64,000 nucleotides of DNA from Sphingobium baderi (lineage in GTDB: Bacteria; Pseudomonadota; Alphaproteobacteria; Sphingomonadales; Sphingomonadaceae), in contig NZ_CP013264.1 in the NCBI RefSeq assembly GCF_001456115.1, positions 3,242,501 to 3,306,500 of the forward strand, given 5' to 3'. Under the pieces are notes generated by a model, which made no database searches, was not told where the DNA came from, and saw only the letters and a program-made list of their open reading frames with translations. Below are positions 1 to 8,571 of the stretch, one piece after another; the stretch's first letter is position 1; each line of letters begins with the position of its first letter. A program made the translations under genes and the position numbers.

Positions 1-328
1 GTATCTGCCGTTCAGCGACTTTTCGCTCTACAGCCTGTCGATCTTCGCGATCTTCTATGGGCTGGATTGGGTGGCGACCGTGCCGCCGACCGTAAAGCTG
101 ACGGCCCGCCATTTTGGACCGGAAAAGACGAATATCGTTTTTGGATGGATATTTGCCGGGCATCAGCTCGGCGCGGCCAGCGCAGCCCTTGGCGGAGGCC
201 TGTCACGGACGGTCTGGCAAAGCTATATGCCAGCGTTCGTGGCAGCGGGCCTGTTGTGCCTGATTGCGGCGGCGATGATATTGCTCATCCATCGCGGACG
301 CCCCGAAAGGACGCTCGCCGCCGCTTGA
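1..328 (+). CDS. MFS transporter, C-terminal fragment
   Basis: The reading frame is open from base 2 to a TGA at 326-328, so the gene begins outside the window and only about 108 C-terminal residues are visible. They show hydrophobic helices (around FAIFYGLDW and FVAAGLLCLIAAAMILLIHR) joined by the loop TVKLTARHFG and a glycine-rich helix with GWIFAGHQLGAA. This is typical of the last transmembrane segments of major facilitator superfamily permeases of the inner membrane. The substrate cannot be inferred. It ends 32 nt before the mtgA start on the same strand, but the two need not be functionally related. Confidence 0.75.
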   Translation, partial: YLPFSDFSLYSLSIFAIFYGLDWVATVPPTVKLTARHFGPEKTNIVFGWIFAGHQLGAASAALGGGLSRTVWQSYMPAFVAAGLLCLIAAAMILLIHRGRPERTLAAA

Positions 329-360
329 ACATGGGTGGCAGGGCGCGTTACGAGACCGTC

Positions 361-1056
361 ATGACCGTAAAGCCCCCTTCATCGCGCCGCCGTTCCCGCT
401 GGATCACCATTCCGTTCAAGATCGTGGGCGGCTTCGTGATTCTGTCGCTCCTGATGGTCGGCCTGTATCGTTTCGTGCCGCCGCCCGTGACGTGGACGAT
501 GCTGTTCGATCCCCACGGCTTCACCAAAGACTGGATGAGCCTGGATGAGATGGCGCCGAACATGGCGCGCGCCGCCATCGCGGCGGAGGACAGCCGTTTC
601 TGTTCGCACCATGGCTTCGATGTCGATGCGATCGCCCAGGCCATGCGGCACAATGCCAGTGGAGGAAGGATCAGGGGCGGATCGACGATCAGCCAGCAGA
701 CGGCGAAGAATGTGTTCCTGATCCAGGGCGGCGGCTTTGTCCGCAAGGGGTTCGAGGCGTGGTTCACCGTGCTGATCGAAGCGATATGGGGCAAGCGGCG
801 GATCATGGAGGTTTACCTGAACGTCGCGGAGACCGGGATCGGAACCTATGGCGCCAACGCGGGAGCGATGCGCTATTTTCACCATGACGCGAGCCGCCTG
901 ACGCGAGCCGAAGCAGCGCGGATCGCCGCCGTCCTGCCGCTCCCCAAGAAACGGGCAGCCGTCGCGCCGAGCGGCTTTACCCGCCGCTACGGCAACAGCA
1001 TCGCCGCGCGGATCGGCGTAGTTCAGCGGGATGGACTGGATGGGTGCCTGCGGTGA
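361..1056 (+). CDS. mtgA: Monofunctional peptidoglycan transglycosylase MtgA
   Basis: This GT51 glycosyltransferase polymerises lipid II into glycan strands at the periplasmic face of the inner membrane. The 231-residue product has a basic N-terminus, one membrane anchor (about residues 18-38) and the GT51 motifs in order: EDSRFCSHHGFD (catalytic Glu near residue 76), RGGSTISQQ (105-113) and KRRIMEVYLNVAE (145-157). There is no transpeptidase domain, and the length fits the monofunctional family. The ATG at 361 is preferred; an in-frame ATG at 331 would add ten residues. The product ends in Gly-Cys-Leu-Arg with no further domain. Confidence 0.93.
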   Translation: MTVKPPSSRRRSRWITIPFKIVGGFVILSLLMVGLYRFVPPPVTWTMLFDPHGFTKDWMSLDEMAPNMARAAIAAEDSRFCSHHGFDVDAIAQAMRHNASGGRIRGGSTISQQTAKNVFLIQGGGFVRKGFEAWFTVLIEAIWGKRRIMEVYLNVAETGIGTYGANAGAMRYFHHDASRLTRAEAARIAAVLPLPKKRAAVAPSGFTRRYGNSIAARIGVVQRDGLDGCLR

Positions 1057-1070
1057 GAAGGAAAGAGACG

Positions 1071-1169
1071 ATGGCCCGCAACCTCGACGCCTTTGAACAA
1101 TTCGGAGTTTGGACCACGCGATCGCCAGCGACCGTTCATGGCCTCTATCGTAACCTTCAGCCGGATTAG
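1071..1169 (+). CDS. Possible 32-residue small ORF
   Basis: An ATG at 1071 opens a 32-codon frame ending in TAG at 1167-1169. It is preceded by the purine-rich stretch GAAGGAAAGAGACG, which could serve as a ribosome-binding site. The predicted peptide starts MARNLDAFEQFGVW and has no membrane segment or known motif. It lies 14 nt after mtgA and would be the last gene of that unit. Coding status is uncertain: only the well-placed Shine-Dalgarno-like sequence and the position support it. The rest of 1057-1200 shows nothing recognisable. Confidence 0.3.
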   Translation: MARNLDAFEQFGVWTTRSPATVHGLYRNLQPD

Positions 1170-1200
1170 CTTCGTCGTCCCGCGAGCCTGATGCCCTGCG

Positions 1201-2019
1201 CTATTTACGGAACACCCGCGCCAGTTCCATCGGAATGAGCGGCTGTTCGCGGGGAAGGCCGCTGCGGATGGCGTCGCTCTGTTCTGTCGGATCGAAGCGC
1301 GTCCAGCCTGCCCGCGTCAGTTTTTCCAGAGGACGATAGCGGATCTTATATTGCATCCGCTGCGACCCTTCGACCCAATAGCCCAGATAGACATAGGGAA
1401 GGCCCGCGCGCGCCGCGCTCAGGATATGATCCATGATGATGAAGTTGCCGAGCCCCTTGCGATGTTCCATATCCGTGTCGAAGAAGCTGTAGATCATCGA
1501 CAAGCCGTCGCCTTGCCGGTCGGTCAGGCACGCGCCCACCAGCCTGCCCGGACGGCCATCCTCACCCGGTTCGCGATATTCCATCACATGACTGTCGACG
1601 GGGGTCTGCTCGACCATGTCGGCAAAGTCCATCTCGTCCATTTCGGTCATGCCCCCGCCGGGGTGGCGCGCGGAGAGATAGCGCCGCAGCAAGGCGAACT
1701 GCTCCTCTGTCGACCATGGCTTGCAGGGGGTGACGACCAGATCCTCATTCTTCCGCAGCAATTTGCGCTGGGTCGCGTTCGGCTGGAATTCCTCCGCCAC
1801 CACGCGCACCGACACGCAGGCCGAACAATCGGCGCAGCTGGGGCGATAAGCGACGTTCTGGCTGCGGCGAAAACCGATTCGCCCAAGCGCGTCATTGAGT
1901 TCCGAGGCGTTTTCGCCCGACAGTTCCGTGAACACCTTCCGCTCGCTCCTGCCCGGCAAATAAGGGCATGGCGACGGATTGGTCACAAAAAAGCGCGGAA
2001 AACGGAATGGCGCGCTCAT
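1201..2019 (-). CDS. bpt: Aspartate/glutamate leucyltransferase (Bpt/Ate family)
   Basis: The product is an N-degron aminoacyl-tRNA-protein transferase. In bacteria it attaches leucine to proteins with N-terminal Asp or Glu, marking them for ClpS/ClpAP degradation. The 272-residue length is usual for the family. The N-terminal half carries the conserved cysteines in CPYL (Cys18) and in the cluster Cys62-x2-Cys65-x2-Cys68, followed by the GNAT-like half with [24 protein letters not shown], a strong signature of the arginyl/leucyl transferase family. It is monocistronic. Whether the enzyme transfers Leu or Arg cannot be read with certainty; Bpt-type is the usual alphaproteobacterial form. Confidence 0.93.
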   Translation of the reverse strand: MSAPFRFPRFFVTNPSPCPYLPGRSERKVFTELSGENASELNDALGRIGFRRSQNVAYRPSCADCSACVSVRVVAEEFQPNATQRKLLRKNEDLVVTPCKPWSTEEQFALLRRYLSARHPGGGMTEMDEMDFADMVEQTPVDSHVMEYREPGEDGRPGRLVGACLTDRQGDGLSMIYSFFDTDMEHRKGLGNFIIMDHILSAARAGLPYVYLGYWVEGSQRMQYKIRYRPLEKLTRAGWTRFDPTEQSDAIRSGLPREQPLIPMELARVFRK

Positions 2020-2132
2020 GCTCCCCTCTCCCCCAGACCGCTATTGGACGAACGATTCATGGAAGGACTATGCCGCTCCAATCCATCCATGAAAAGATCA
2101 TTTACCATGAAAACACGATGGACCGCCGCAAG

Positions 2133-3380
2133 TCAGGCAACCTCGATCGGGGCGACCTCATATCCCGCTTCGCGCAGGGCGGCGATCAGGCGCTGGAGAT
2201 GCGTGCGGTCCCGCGTCTCGCACTCGACATCGAGGCTGAGACCCTTGGCCGGCAGGTTGGTGAAGATGCGCTGGTGCGACAGTTCGAGAATGTTGACCGC
2301 TTCCTGATCGAAGATGCGGGCGACATGGAAGAGCGCGCCCGGACGATCCTGCAACCGTATCCGCAGCCGCGCGAGCCGTCCCGAGCGCGCCAGATCGCGC
2401 AGCAGCACATTGGCGAGCAGGCGCGTGTCGATATTGCCACCTGTCAGCACCAGCCCGACATTGCGGCCCGCGAACATCTCGCGATGGGTAAGCAACGCGG
2501 CAAGGCCCGCCGCCCCTGCCCCTTCGACCACCGTCTTTTCGATCTGGAGCAGCAGGCTGACCGCCTCCTCCAGACAGCGCTCATTGACCAGCAGCACATC
2601 GTCGGCCAGCCGCTCGACAAAGCGGCGGGTCAGTTCACCGGGATGCTTGACGGCAATCCCCTCGGCCAGCGTGTCGCCATCGCAGACGAGATTCTCGCCC
2701 TTGATATAGTCATACATGGACGGATAAAGTTCCGCTTGCACCGCAACCAGGCTGATGTCGGGCTTCATCGCCTTGGCCGCCGTGCCCATGCCGGAAAACA
2801 GGCCGCCACCGCCGATGGGGATGACCAGCGTATCGATCTCCGGCGCCTGCTCCAGCATTTCGAGCGCGATGGTGCCCTGCCCGGCGATGATGTCCGGCTC
2901 ATCAAAGGGATGGACGAAGGTCAGCCCTTCTTCCGCTTCCAGCTTGCGGGCGTGGGCATAGGCGTCGTCGAACTTCTCGCCGAACTGCACGACGCGCGCG
3001 CCATGGCCCTGCGTCTGCGTCACCTTCACCGTCGGCGTGGTGGTGGGCATGACGATGGTGACAGGCACGCCCAGCCGCTTGCCATGATAGGCAAGGCCCT
3101 GGGCATGGTTGCCTGCCGAAGCGGCGATCACCCCTTTGCGCTTCGCTTCATCGTCCAGTTGCAACAGGCGGTTTAGCGCCCCGCGCTCCTTATAAGCGGC
3201 GGTGAACTGGAGATTTTCGAACTTCAGGAACACCTTGCAGCCCAGCATGTCGGACAGCGTCTGGCTGATCAGCGTGGGCGTCTGAACGATCGAACCGGAA
3301 ATGCGAACGCGCGCCGCAAGGATGTCGTCGACGGAAACGGGCAGCGGCAGGGCGCCTTCGATCTTGGTCAGAGTGTTCAT
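2133..3380 (-). CDS. ilvA: Threonine ammonia-lyase (threonine dehydratase) with ACT domain
   Basis: This PLP-dependent enzyme deaminates L-threonine to 2-oxobutanoate, the first committed step toward isoleucine. In the 415-residue protein the PLP lysine is Lys64 in AAYKERGALN, the phosphate-binding glycine loop is GGGGLFSGMG near residues 189-198, and an ACT-like regulatory domain occupies roughly residues 330-415 (LRIRLQDRPGALFHVARIF). This single-ACT architecture is the short catabolic/biosynthetic form seen in alphaproteobacteria rather than the longer E. coli IlvA with two regulatory domains. It is divergent from the dehydrogenase at 3477, so 3381-3476 should hold both promoters. The other branched-chain genes lie 55 kb away. 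Confidence 0.93.
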   Translation of the reverse strand: MNTLTKIEGALPLPVSVDDILAARVRISGSIVQTPTLISQTLSDMLGCKVFLKFENLQFTAAYKERGALNRLLQLDDEAKRKGVIAASAGNHAQGLAYHGKRLGVPVTIVMPTTTPTVKVTQTQGHGARVVQFGEKFDDAYAHARKLEAEEGLTFVHPFDEPDIIAGQGTIALEMLEQAPEIDTLVIPIGGGGLFSGMGTAAKAMKPDISLVAVQAELYPSMYDYIKGENLVCDGDTLAEGIAVKHPGELTRRFVERLADDVLLVNERCLEEAVSLLLQIEKTVVEGAGAAGLAALLTHREMFAGRNVGLVLTGGNIDTRLLANVLLRDLARSGRLARLRIRLQDRPGALFHVARIFDQEAVNILELSHQRIFTNLPAKGLSLDVECETRDRTHLQRLIAALREAGYEVAPIEVA

Positions 3381-3476
3381 GGCCTGCCCCCTATACGAAA
3401 ATTAGGACGGAAGAAACTGGCACCGTCCCCAAACTGGCCCTATGGCTATGGAGCACGCACATAAAGTACGGGATTT

Positions 3477-4346
3477 ATGGCTAACATCGCGTTTATCGGC
3501 CTGGGCGTCATGGGTGGCCCGATTGCGGGGCATCTGGCCAAGGCGGGGCATCAGGTGACCGTCTACAACCGCTCCATCGGCAAGGCGAAAAGCTGGACGG
3601 AAGCCTATGGCGGGGAAGTCGCCATCAGCCCGTCAAAGGCGGCGGAGGATGCGGAAATCGTCATCAGTTGCGTTGGAACCGACGACGACCTGTCACAGAT
3701 CACGCTGGGGCGCGATGGCGTTTTCCGGGCCATGAAAGCGGGCAGTCTTTTCATAGATCATACAACGGTATCGGCGCGGATCGCCCGGCAGCTTTATGTC
3801 GAAGGGCAGAGTCTGGGGCTGCATTGCGTCGACGCGCCCCTGACCGGCGGGCAGATCGGCGCGGAAAACGGCAGGCTGTCCATCATGTGCGGCGGCGCGA
3901 AGCCCGCTGTCGCGGCGGCGCAGATCGTCATGCAGGCCTATGCCGCGCGGATCGTCCATGTCGGCGGGGCCGGCGCGGGACAGACGACGAAGATGGTCAA
4001 CCAGATCTGTCTTGCGGGCACGCTGCAAGGCGTAGCCGAAGCGTTGCGCTTCGCGCAGGCCGCCAATCTGGATGTGGAGAAAATATATGAGGCCATTTCC
4101 GGCGGCGCGGCGCAAAGCTGGGTAATGGACAATCAATGGAAGACGATGGCACAGGACAGTTTCGATTTCGGCTTGTCGGTCGACTGGATGCGTAAAGACC
4201 TGGAACTGGCGCTGGACGAAGCGCGGGCCAATGGCGCGACTTTGCCGATGACGGCACTGGTCGATCAATTCTATGCCGATGTGCAGGCGATGGACGGGCA
4301 TCGGCAGGACATCAGCGCACTGGTGCGGCGGATCACGCGGGCATGA
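3477..4346 (+). CDS. NAD(P)-dependent beta-hydroxyacid dehydrogenase (GlxR/HIBADH family)
   Basis: A 289-residue member of the 3-hydroxyisobutyrate / tartronate semialdehyde reductase family. The N-terminal Rossmann motif is GLGVMGGPIAGHL (residues 8-20). The substrate-binding segment is DAPLTGG (119-125) and the catalytic lysine is Lys172 in GAGQTTKMVNQ. All hallmark residues are intact, so it should reversibly oxidise a short 3-hydroxy acid, but the exact substrate cannot be assigned. Its stop codon overlaps the start of the amidohydrolase gene by 4 nt (ATGA), so the two are almost certainly co-translated. Confidence 0.88.
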   Translation: MANIAFIGLGVMGGPIAGHLAKAGHQVTVYNRSIGKAKSWTEAYGGEVAISPSKAAEDAEIVISCVGTDDDLSQITLGRDGVFRAMKAGSLFIDHTTVSARIARQLYVEGQSLGLHCVDAPLTGGQIGAENGRLSIMCGGAKPAVAAAQIVMQAYAARIVHVGGAGAGQTTKMVNQICLAGTLQGVAEALRFAQAANLDVEKIYEAISGGAAQSWVMDNQWKTMAQDSFDFGLSVDWMRKDLELALDEARANGATLPMTALVDQFYADVQAMDGHRQDISALVRRITRA

Positions 4347-6040
4347 AGGCTGGACTGCTGGCGGCATTGGCCGCGATCGCCCTGCCCATGCCTGCGCTGG
4401 CTTCGGGCGTGATCGACAATGTGAACGGCATCGCGCTCGACGCGCAGGGGCGGGTCGTGCACTTCAACGCCCTGCTGATCGACGATGAAGGCAAGGTCGA
4501 AAAACTGATCCAGGGCCGCTATCAGGAACCGCCCCCGCCCAAGCGCAAGAAGCGCAAGGGCGACGATACGCCCGCGCCCAAGCGGCTGGACTTCAAGCTG
4601 GATGGCGGTGGCAAGACACTGATCCCCGGCCTGATCGACGCGCATGGGCATGTGATGGGACTGGGCCTGTCGCTCGTCACGCTCGATCTTTCGGAGACGC
4701 GATCGCTGGCGGAGGCGCAGGTGAAGATCCGGGCCTATGCACAGGCCAGCCCAGGGCGGAAATGGATCATCGGTACGGGCTGGAATCAGGAGCAATGGGG
4801 TCTGGGGCGTTTCCCGACCGCTGCCGAACTGGATGCCGCCGTTTCCGACATTCCGGTCTGGCTGGAACGGGTGGACGGCCATGCGGGCTGGGCCAACAAT
4901 CTGGCGCTGAAGGCCGCCGGAATCACGGCCGCGAGCAAGGCTCCACCAGGTGGGCGGATCGAGATGGATGCGGGCAAGCCTTCGGGCGTGCTGGTGGACA
5001 AGGCGATGGACCTGATGGCCCGCGTCGTGCCGCCGCCCGCGCCCAAGGATCGCGACATCGCGCTTGAAAAGGCGCAACAGACACTGCTGGCGGCGGGCAT
5101 CACCGCCATCGCCGACATGGGCACGCGCATAGAGGACTGGCAGGCGTTTCGCCGCTCCGCCGACCGGGGGGCGCTGCGGGTGCGGATCATGTCCTATGCG
5201 ATGGGGCTGGACAATATGGTGCTGATCGCCGGGCCGGAGCCGACGCCGTGGCTCTATGACGACCATCTGCGGATGGGCGGGGTCAAGCTGGTGCTGGACG
5301 GCGCTTTGGGATCGCGAGGAGCATGGCTGAAGGCGGATTATGCCGATGCGCCGGGGCAGCGGGGACTGGCGATGATCCCTTCGACCCAGCTTCGCAACAT
5401 CATGAGCCGGGCGTCGATGGACAATTTCCAGATCGCCGTCCATGCCATAGGCGATGCGGCTAACAGCGAAGTGCTGGACGCGATCACTGAACTGGCGGAA
5501 ACCTACAAGGGCGACCGGCGCTGGCGCGTCGAACACGCCCAGATCGTTTCGCCCGGCGATTTGCCGCGCTTCGGGCAGTTCGGGATCGTCGCATCGATGC
5601 AACCGATGCATGAAGCGTCGGACTGGCGCATGGCCACAGCGCGGCTGGGCGAGGCGCGGCTGAAAGGCGCCTATGCGTGGAAGGCGATGCTGGACAATCG
5701 CGTGCCGCTGGCCTTCGGATCGGACGTGCCGGTCGAAAATCCCAACCCTTTCCCCGGCATTGCCGTCGCCATGAGCCGCGAGGACGCGAAGGGCGAACCG
5801 GCTGGCGGGTGGATGCCGGAACAGCGCGTAAGCTTTGAAGCGGCGCTGGATGGCTTCACGCGGCAGGCGGCCTATGCCGGTTTCGCGGAGAAGCGGTTCG
5901 GCAGCCTGATCCCCGGACAACGGGCGGACTTCCTGCTGATCGACCGGGATATTTCCATGGCGCGCCCCGCCGATATTCGCGCAACGCAGGTGCTGGAAAC
6001 CTGGATCGGCGGCAAGCGGGTCTATGTGAAGGGGCAATGA
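4343..6040 (+). CDS. Exported amidohydrolase family 3 protein (YtcJ-like)
   Basis: A 565-residue metal-dependent hydrolase of the amidohydrolase superfamily. Residues 1-21 form a signal peptide (MKAGLLAALAAIALPMPALA), so it acts in the periplasm or outside. The metal-ligand HxH is in LIDAHGHVMG, later His positions are in IAVHAIGDAA and RVEHAQIV, and the terminal catalytic Asp is in FGSDVPVENP. This set is typical of YtcJ-like enzymes. A charged insert rich in Pro and Lys (PPPPKRKKRKGDD, about residues 56-68) sits in the N-terminal beta-sandwich region and is unusual. It overlaps the preceding dehydrogenase by 4 nt. Substrate unknown. Confidence 0.88.
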   Translation: MKAGLLAALAAIALPMPALASGVIDNVNGIALDAQGRVVHFNALLIDDEGKVEKLIQGRYQEPPPPKRKKRKGDDTPAPKRLDFKLDGGGKTLIPGLIDAHGHVMGLGLSLVTLDLSETRSLAEAQVKIRAYAQASPGRKWIIGTGWNQEQWGLGRFPTAAELDAAVSDIPVWLERVDGHAGWANNLALKAAGITAASKAPPGGRIEMDAGKPSGVLVDKAMDLMARVVPPPAPKDRDIALEKAQQTLLAAGITAIADMGTRIEDWQAFRRSADRGALRVRIMSYAMGLDNMVLIAGPEPTPWLYDDHLRMGGVKLVLDGALGSRGAWLKADYADAPGQRGLAMIPSTQLRNIMSRASMDNFQIAVHAIGDAANSEVLDAITELAETYKGDRRWRVEHAQIVSPGDLPRFGQFGIVASMQPMHEASDWRMATARLGEARLKGAYAWKAMLDNRVPLAFGSDVPVENPNPFPGIAVAMSREDAKGEPAGGWMPEQRVSFEAALDGFTRQAAYAGFAEKRFGSLIPGQRADFLLIDRDISMARPADIRATQVLETWIGGKRVYVKGQ

Positions 6041-6049
6041 CGCCCCTTC
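6028..6049. terminator. Hairpin between convergent genes (possible terminator)
   Basis: An 8-bp perfect stem GAAGGGGC / GCCCCTTC with a 6-nt loop straddles the stop codon of the amidohydrolase and lies just before the convergent GT-C gene stop at 6059. There is no T-run on either side, so intrinsic termination is doubtful. The position between convergent genes is its main support. Confidence 0.3.
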
Positions 6050-6058
6050 CCTGCGGCA

Positions 6059-7822
6059 TCAAAGAACGTCGCCCGCCGCCTTGAAGGCATCCTCCAGCGT
6101 CGCGGGAAGCGGCGGCTGCACAGGCTTGTCGCAACCCACCACCTTCATATGCGCCCGCAGCGCATCCATCCGGCCCAGCTTCCAGCGCGCAAGCGGAACG
6201 CCAAGCGGGCGGAACTCCGCACGGTCGAACAATTCCACCACATAGTCGGCGCAGAGCTTGTCGACCTGATCCAGCGTCAACATGCCAAGGTTCATGACCA
6301 TGGGCCGCCCCGGCACGCCATTGCGCCCACGCACCAGATCCGTGACGAACAGGCCTCCGCGCGGATCGACCAGCACGACATCGGCCTTCGACGCGTCGAT
6401 CATGCGATGGCTCGCGGCATAGGGCGCGACGAAGAGATGCGTCCGCCAAGCAAGAAAACCAGCCGTAACCAGAGTGATGGCCAAGGCAATGAAGATCGGC
6501 CGCATCATCCCCGCCGGACGGAAACGCGCCCAGCCCAGCCCCGCAAGAAGGCAGAAGGGGCCGATGAAGCCATGGGCATAGCGATACCCCCAGCCATAGC
6601 CCTGGGCCAATGCCAGCCCACAGCCCGCCAGACAACCCAGAGCAAGCGGCAAGGCGATTTCCTGCCCTTTCAATGCCCTGCGCCAGCGCATCGCCGCCAC
6701 GCCCAGCACCGCCAGCGGCACCATCAATATATTGTTCCACGCGATGAAGCGGGTCAGGTTGACCAGCGGCTGCCAGCGGTCGCCCAACCGCTCGAACAGG
6801 CTGCCGACCTTGTCAGCCACGCCTGCCGCCGGGCGCACGTCCATAGGCGGCCCCAGCACATGCGTCAGGAAACCGGGCCACAGCTTTGCCCAGACGATGA
6901 CGATCAGGATCAGGATCAGAATATGGAAAGCCGCGACCGCCCATCGGCGCCCCAGCAGCATCCAGAGGATGAAGGGCGCGATGAAGATCGGTGGGAAATG
7001 CCACTGATGCAGCCCGGCCGCGACAAGCGCGACCAGACCCGCAACCAGATGGGACAGCCAGCCGCCCCGCAGCACCAGCGCCAGCCAGACCATGTTGAGC
7101 GCGAAATGCCCCGTCATGGCATAGGGCGTCATCGCCGTGATCCAGAGCTGCGTCGAAGACAGCCCGAGCAGCATCGTCACCCATACCGCATCGGGCCGGT
7201 CGGGAAAGAGATGGAGCGCCACCCGCCACAGCGCGATCAGTCCCGCGACCAGCAGCGCCGGCCCGGCCACATTGGGATCGCCCAGCTTCCAGAACAAGGC
7301 CTGGATTGCGCTGTTCACCGGCAGATAGGCCGCCGTCCAATAGTCCGCAGCGCCGAAGGGCGAGAAGAATTCCGGCATGATGGCGCGGCGATAGCCTTCC
7401 CATTCGGCCGGGATGGGGCGGGCGAACAATCCTTCGCGGATATAGGCGGCCGCAAAGCGGGCAACCTCCTCATCGCGCGAGATGGCGTAGTTTTGAAACA
7501 ACAGATAATGCCCGGCCCACGCCACCAGCCCGAACACCACCACCAGCGGAATGATGATGCGCGACCGGGGAGCGGGCAGTCCGAACCCCTTCCCTTCCGC
7601 GAAAGGCATTGCCAGCGCGAGCAGCAACAGAGCGATCAGCAACGCGGGGAAATCCTGATCCAGGAACAGGATCACCGGCAGGCTGGCCCCCTGCCCGAAC
7701 GTGATGTGCCACAGGAATGTCGCGATCAGCCAGAAGGCAAGGCCCAGCCCGCCCACCTGGAACAGCGTGAACGCGCCTATCCGGGAAGGGCCGCCTGTTC
7801 CTTGATCACGTCCCCCCATCAA
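6059..7822 (-). CDS. GT-C-like polytopic membrane protein, last gene of the polysaccharide cluster
   Basis: A 587-residue protein with about 11-12 predicted transmembrane helices and a soluble C-terminal tail of about 110 residues. Near the end of the second or third helix an acidic RDEEVA motif (residues 116-121) sits where GT-C glycosyltransferases (ArnT/GT39-like, using polyprenyl-phosphate sugars) carry their catalytic acidic residues. It overlaps the FkbM gene by 4 nt (ATGA at 7819-7822) and is the distal gene of the operon. A role in adding a sugar to the exopolysaccharide in the periplasm is inferred from fold and context only. A polymerase-like role is an alternative, since no other Wzy candidate is seen in the cluster. 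Confidence 0.65.
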   Translation of the reverse strand: MMGGRDQGTGGPSRIGAFTLFQVGGLGLAFWLIATFLWHITFGQGASLPVILFLDQDFPALLIALLLLALAMPFAEGKGFGLPAPRSRIIIPLVVVFGLVAWAGHYLLFQNYAISRDEEVARFAAAYIREGLFARPIPAEWEGYRRAIMPEFFSPFGAADYWTAAYLPVNSAIQALFWKLGDPNVAGPALLVAGLIALWRVALHLFPDRPDAVWVTMLLGLSSTQLWITAMTPYAMTGHFALNMVWLALVLRGGWLSHLVAGLVALVAAGLHQWHFPPIFIAPFILWMLLGRRWAVAAFHILILILIVIVWAKLWPGFLTHVLGPPMDVRPAAGVADKVGSLFERLGDRWQPLVNLTRFIAWNNILMVPLAVLGVAAMRWRRALKGQEIALPLALGCLAGCGLALAQGYGWGYRYAHGFIGPFCLLAGLGWARFRPAGMMRPIFIALAITLVTAGFLAWRTHLFVAPYAASHRMIDASKADVVLVDPRGGLFVTDLVRGRNGVPGRPMVMNLGMLTLDQVDKLCADYVVELFDRAEFRPLGVPLARWKLGRMDALRAHMKVVGCDKPVQPPLPATLEDAFKAAGDVL

Positions 7823-8571
7823 TCCGCCGCCGCCAGCAATGCCTGATTGACGAAAATGCCGTCCATCTCGACCAGCAAGGGGAAATGCCCTTTATTATTG
7901 GCGAAAAAGGCCGAAGGGACGAAGCCATGTTCCGCCAGCCAGTCGATCATGGCGCGATAGCCCGTCCCGCCCTCATAAATAGGCCGCACACCCAATTCCG
8001 TCTGAACGCCCGTCATGACGCCCAGCGCCGATGCCGCCCCTTCGCACACGGCGAGGTCGTGGCCTTGCGTATCCATCTTAAGGAAGGGGCATGTAAAGCC
8101 ATGCGCCGCCTGCAATTCCGGCAACAGGCTTTCGAGGCGGCGACAGGCCATATCGACGGTGCGCGTGACCTTGTTGCGGTCCGCGAAAATGGCGTCCTGA
8201 CCGGCGGCGGGCTTTTTCAGCGAGCTGAACTGGTCGGCCGCCATGATGTTGAAGCTGGCCGTGCCATCGAAGTCGGACAGGGCCATGTTGAAGACATGCC
8301 AGCGCCTGTCCGCAGCAGCATGGCGGGAAAGCTCCGCGAAAATATCGGGATTGGGTTCGAAGGACAGGATCGTGCCGGTAAAGGCCGCATCCTTGCGGAG
8401 CATGGTCGCATATTGCCCGCGATTGGCGCCCACATCGAAAACGCAGTCCACGTTGAACGCGCTCAGAAAGCGCCGTAGCGCCTGGATTTCGGGATATTGA
8501 TGAACGCGCCCACCCATGGCGAGACGCATCGCCCGCCACCGGTCGGACAGTTCGCGAGCGTAGCGGCTCAT
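7819..8571 (-). CDS. FkbM family methyltransferase
   Basis: A 250-residue class I SAM-dependent methyltransferase. The SAM-binding motif is CVFDVGANRGQYA (about residues 43-55), followed by ILSFEPNPDIF (acidic motif II) and FLKMDTQGHDLAVCEG, a signature of FkbM-family O-methyltransferases. Genes of this family are common in capsule and exopolysaccharide clusters, where they methylate sugar hydroxyls. It overlaps its neighbours by 4 nt on both sides (8568-8571 and 7819-7822). The acceptor cannot be predicted. Confidence 0.88.
   Translation of the reverse strand: MSRYARELSDRWRAMRLAMGGRVHQYPEIQALRRFLSAFNVDCVFDVGANRGQYATMLRKDAAFTGTILSFEPNPDIFAELSRHAAADRRWHVFNMALSDFDGTASFNIMAADQFSSLKKPAAGQDAIFADRNKVTRTVDMACRRLESLLPELQAAHGFTCPFLKMDTQGHDLAVCEGAASALGVMTGVQTELGVRPIYEGGTGYRAMIDWLAEHGFVPSAFFANNKGHFPLLVEMDGIFVNQALLAAAD

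Noticed and set aside
4271..6037. A 588-codon minus-strand frame opposite the amidohydrolase
   Set aside because: Antisense to a gene with signal peptide and metal-binding motifs, and read through a junction with a clean ATGA overlap on the plus strand.
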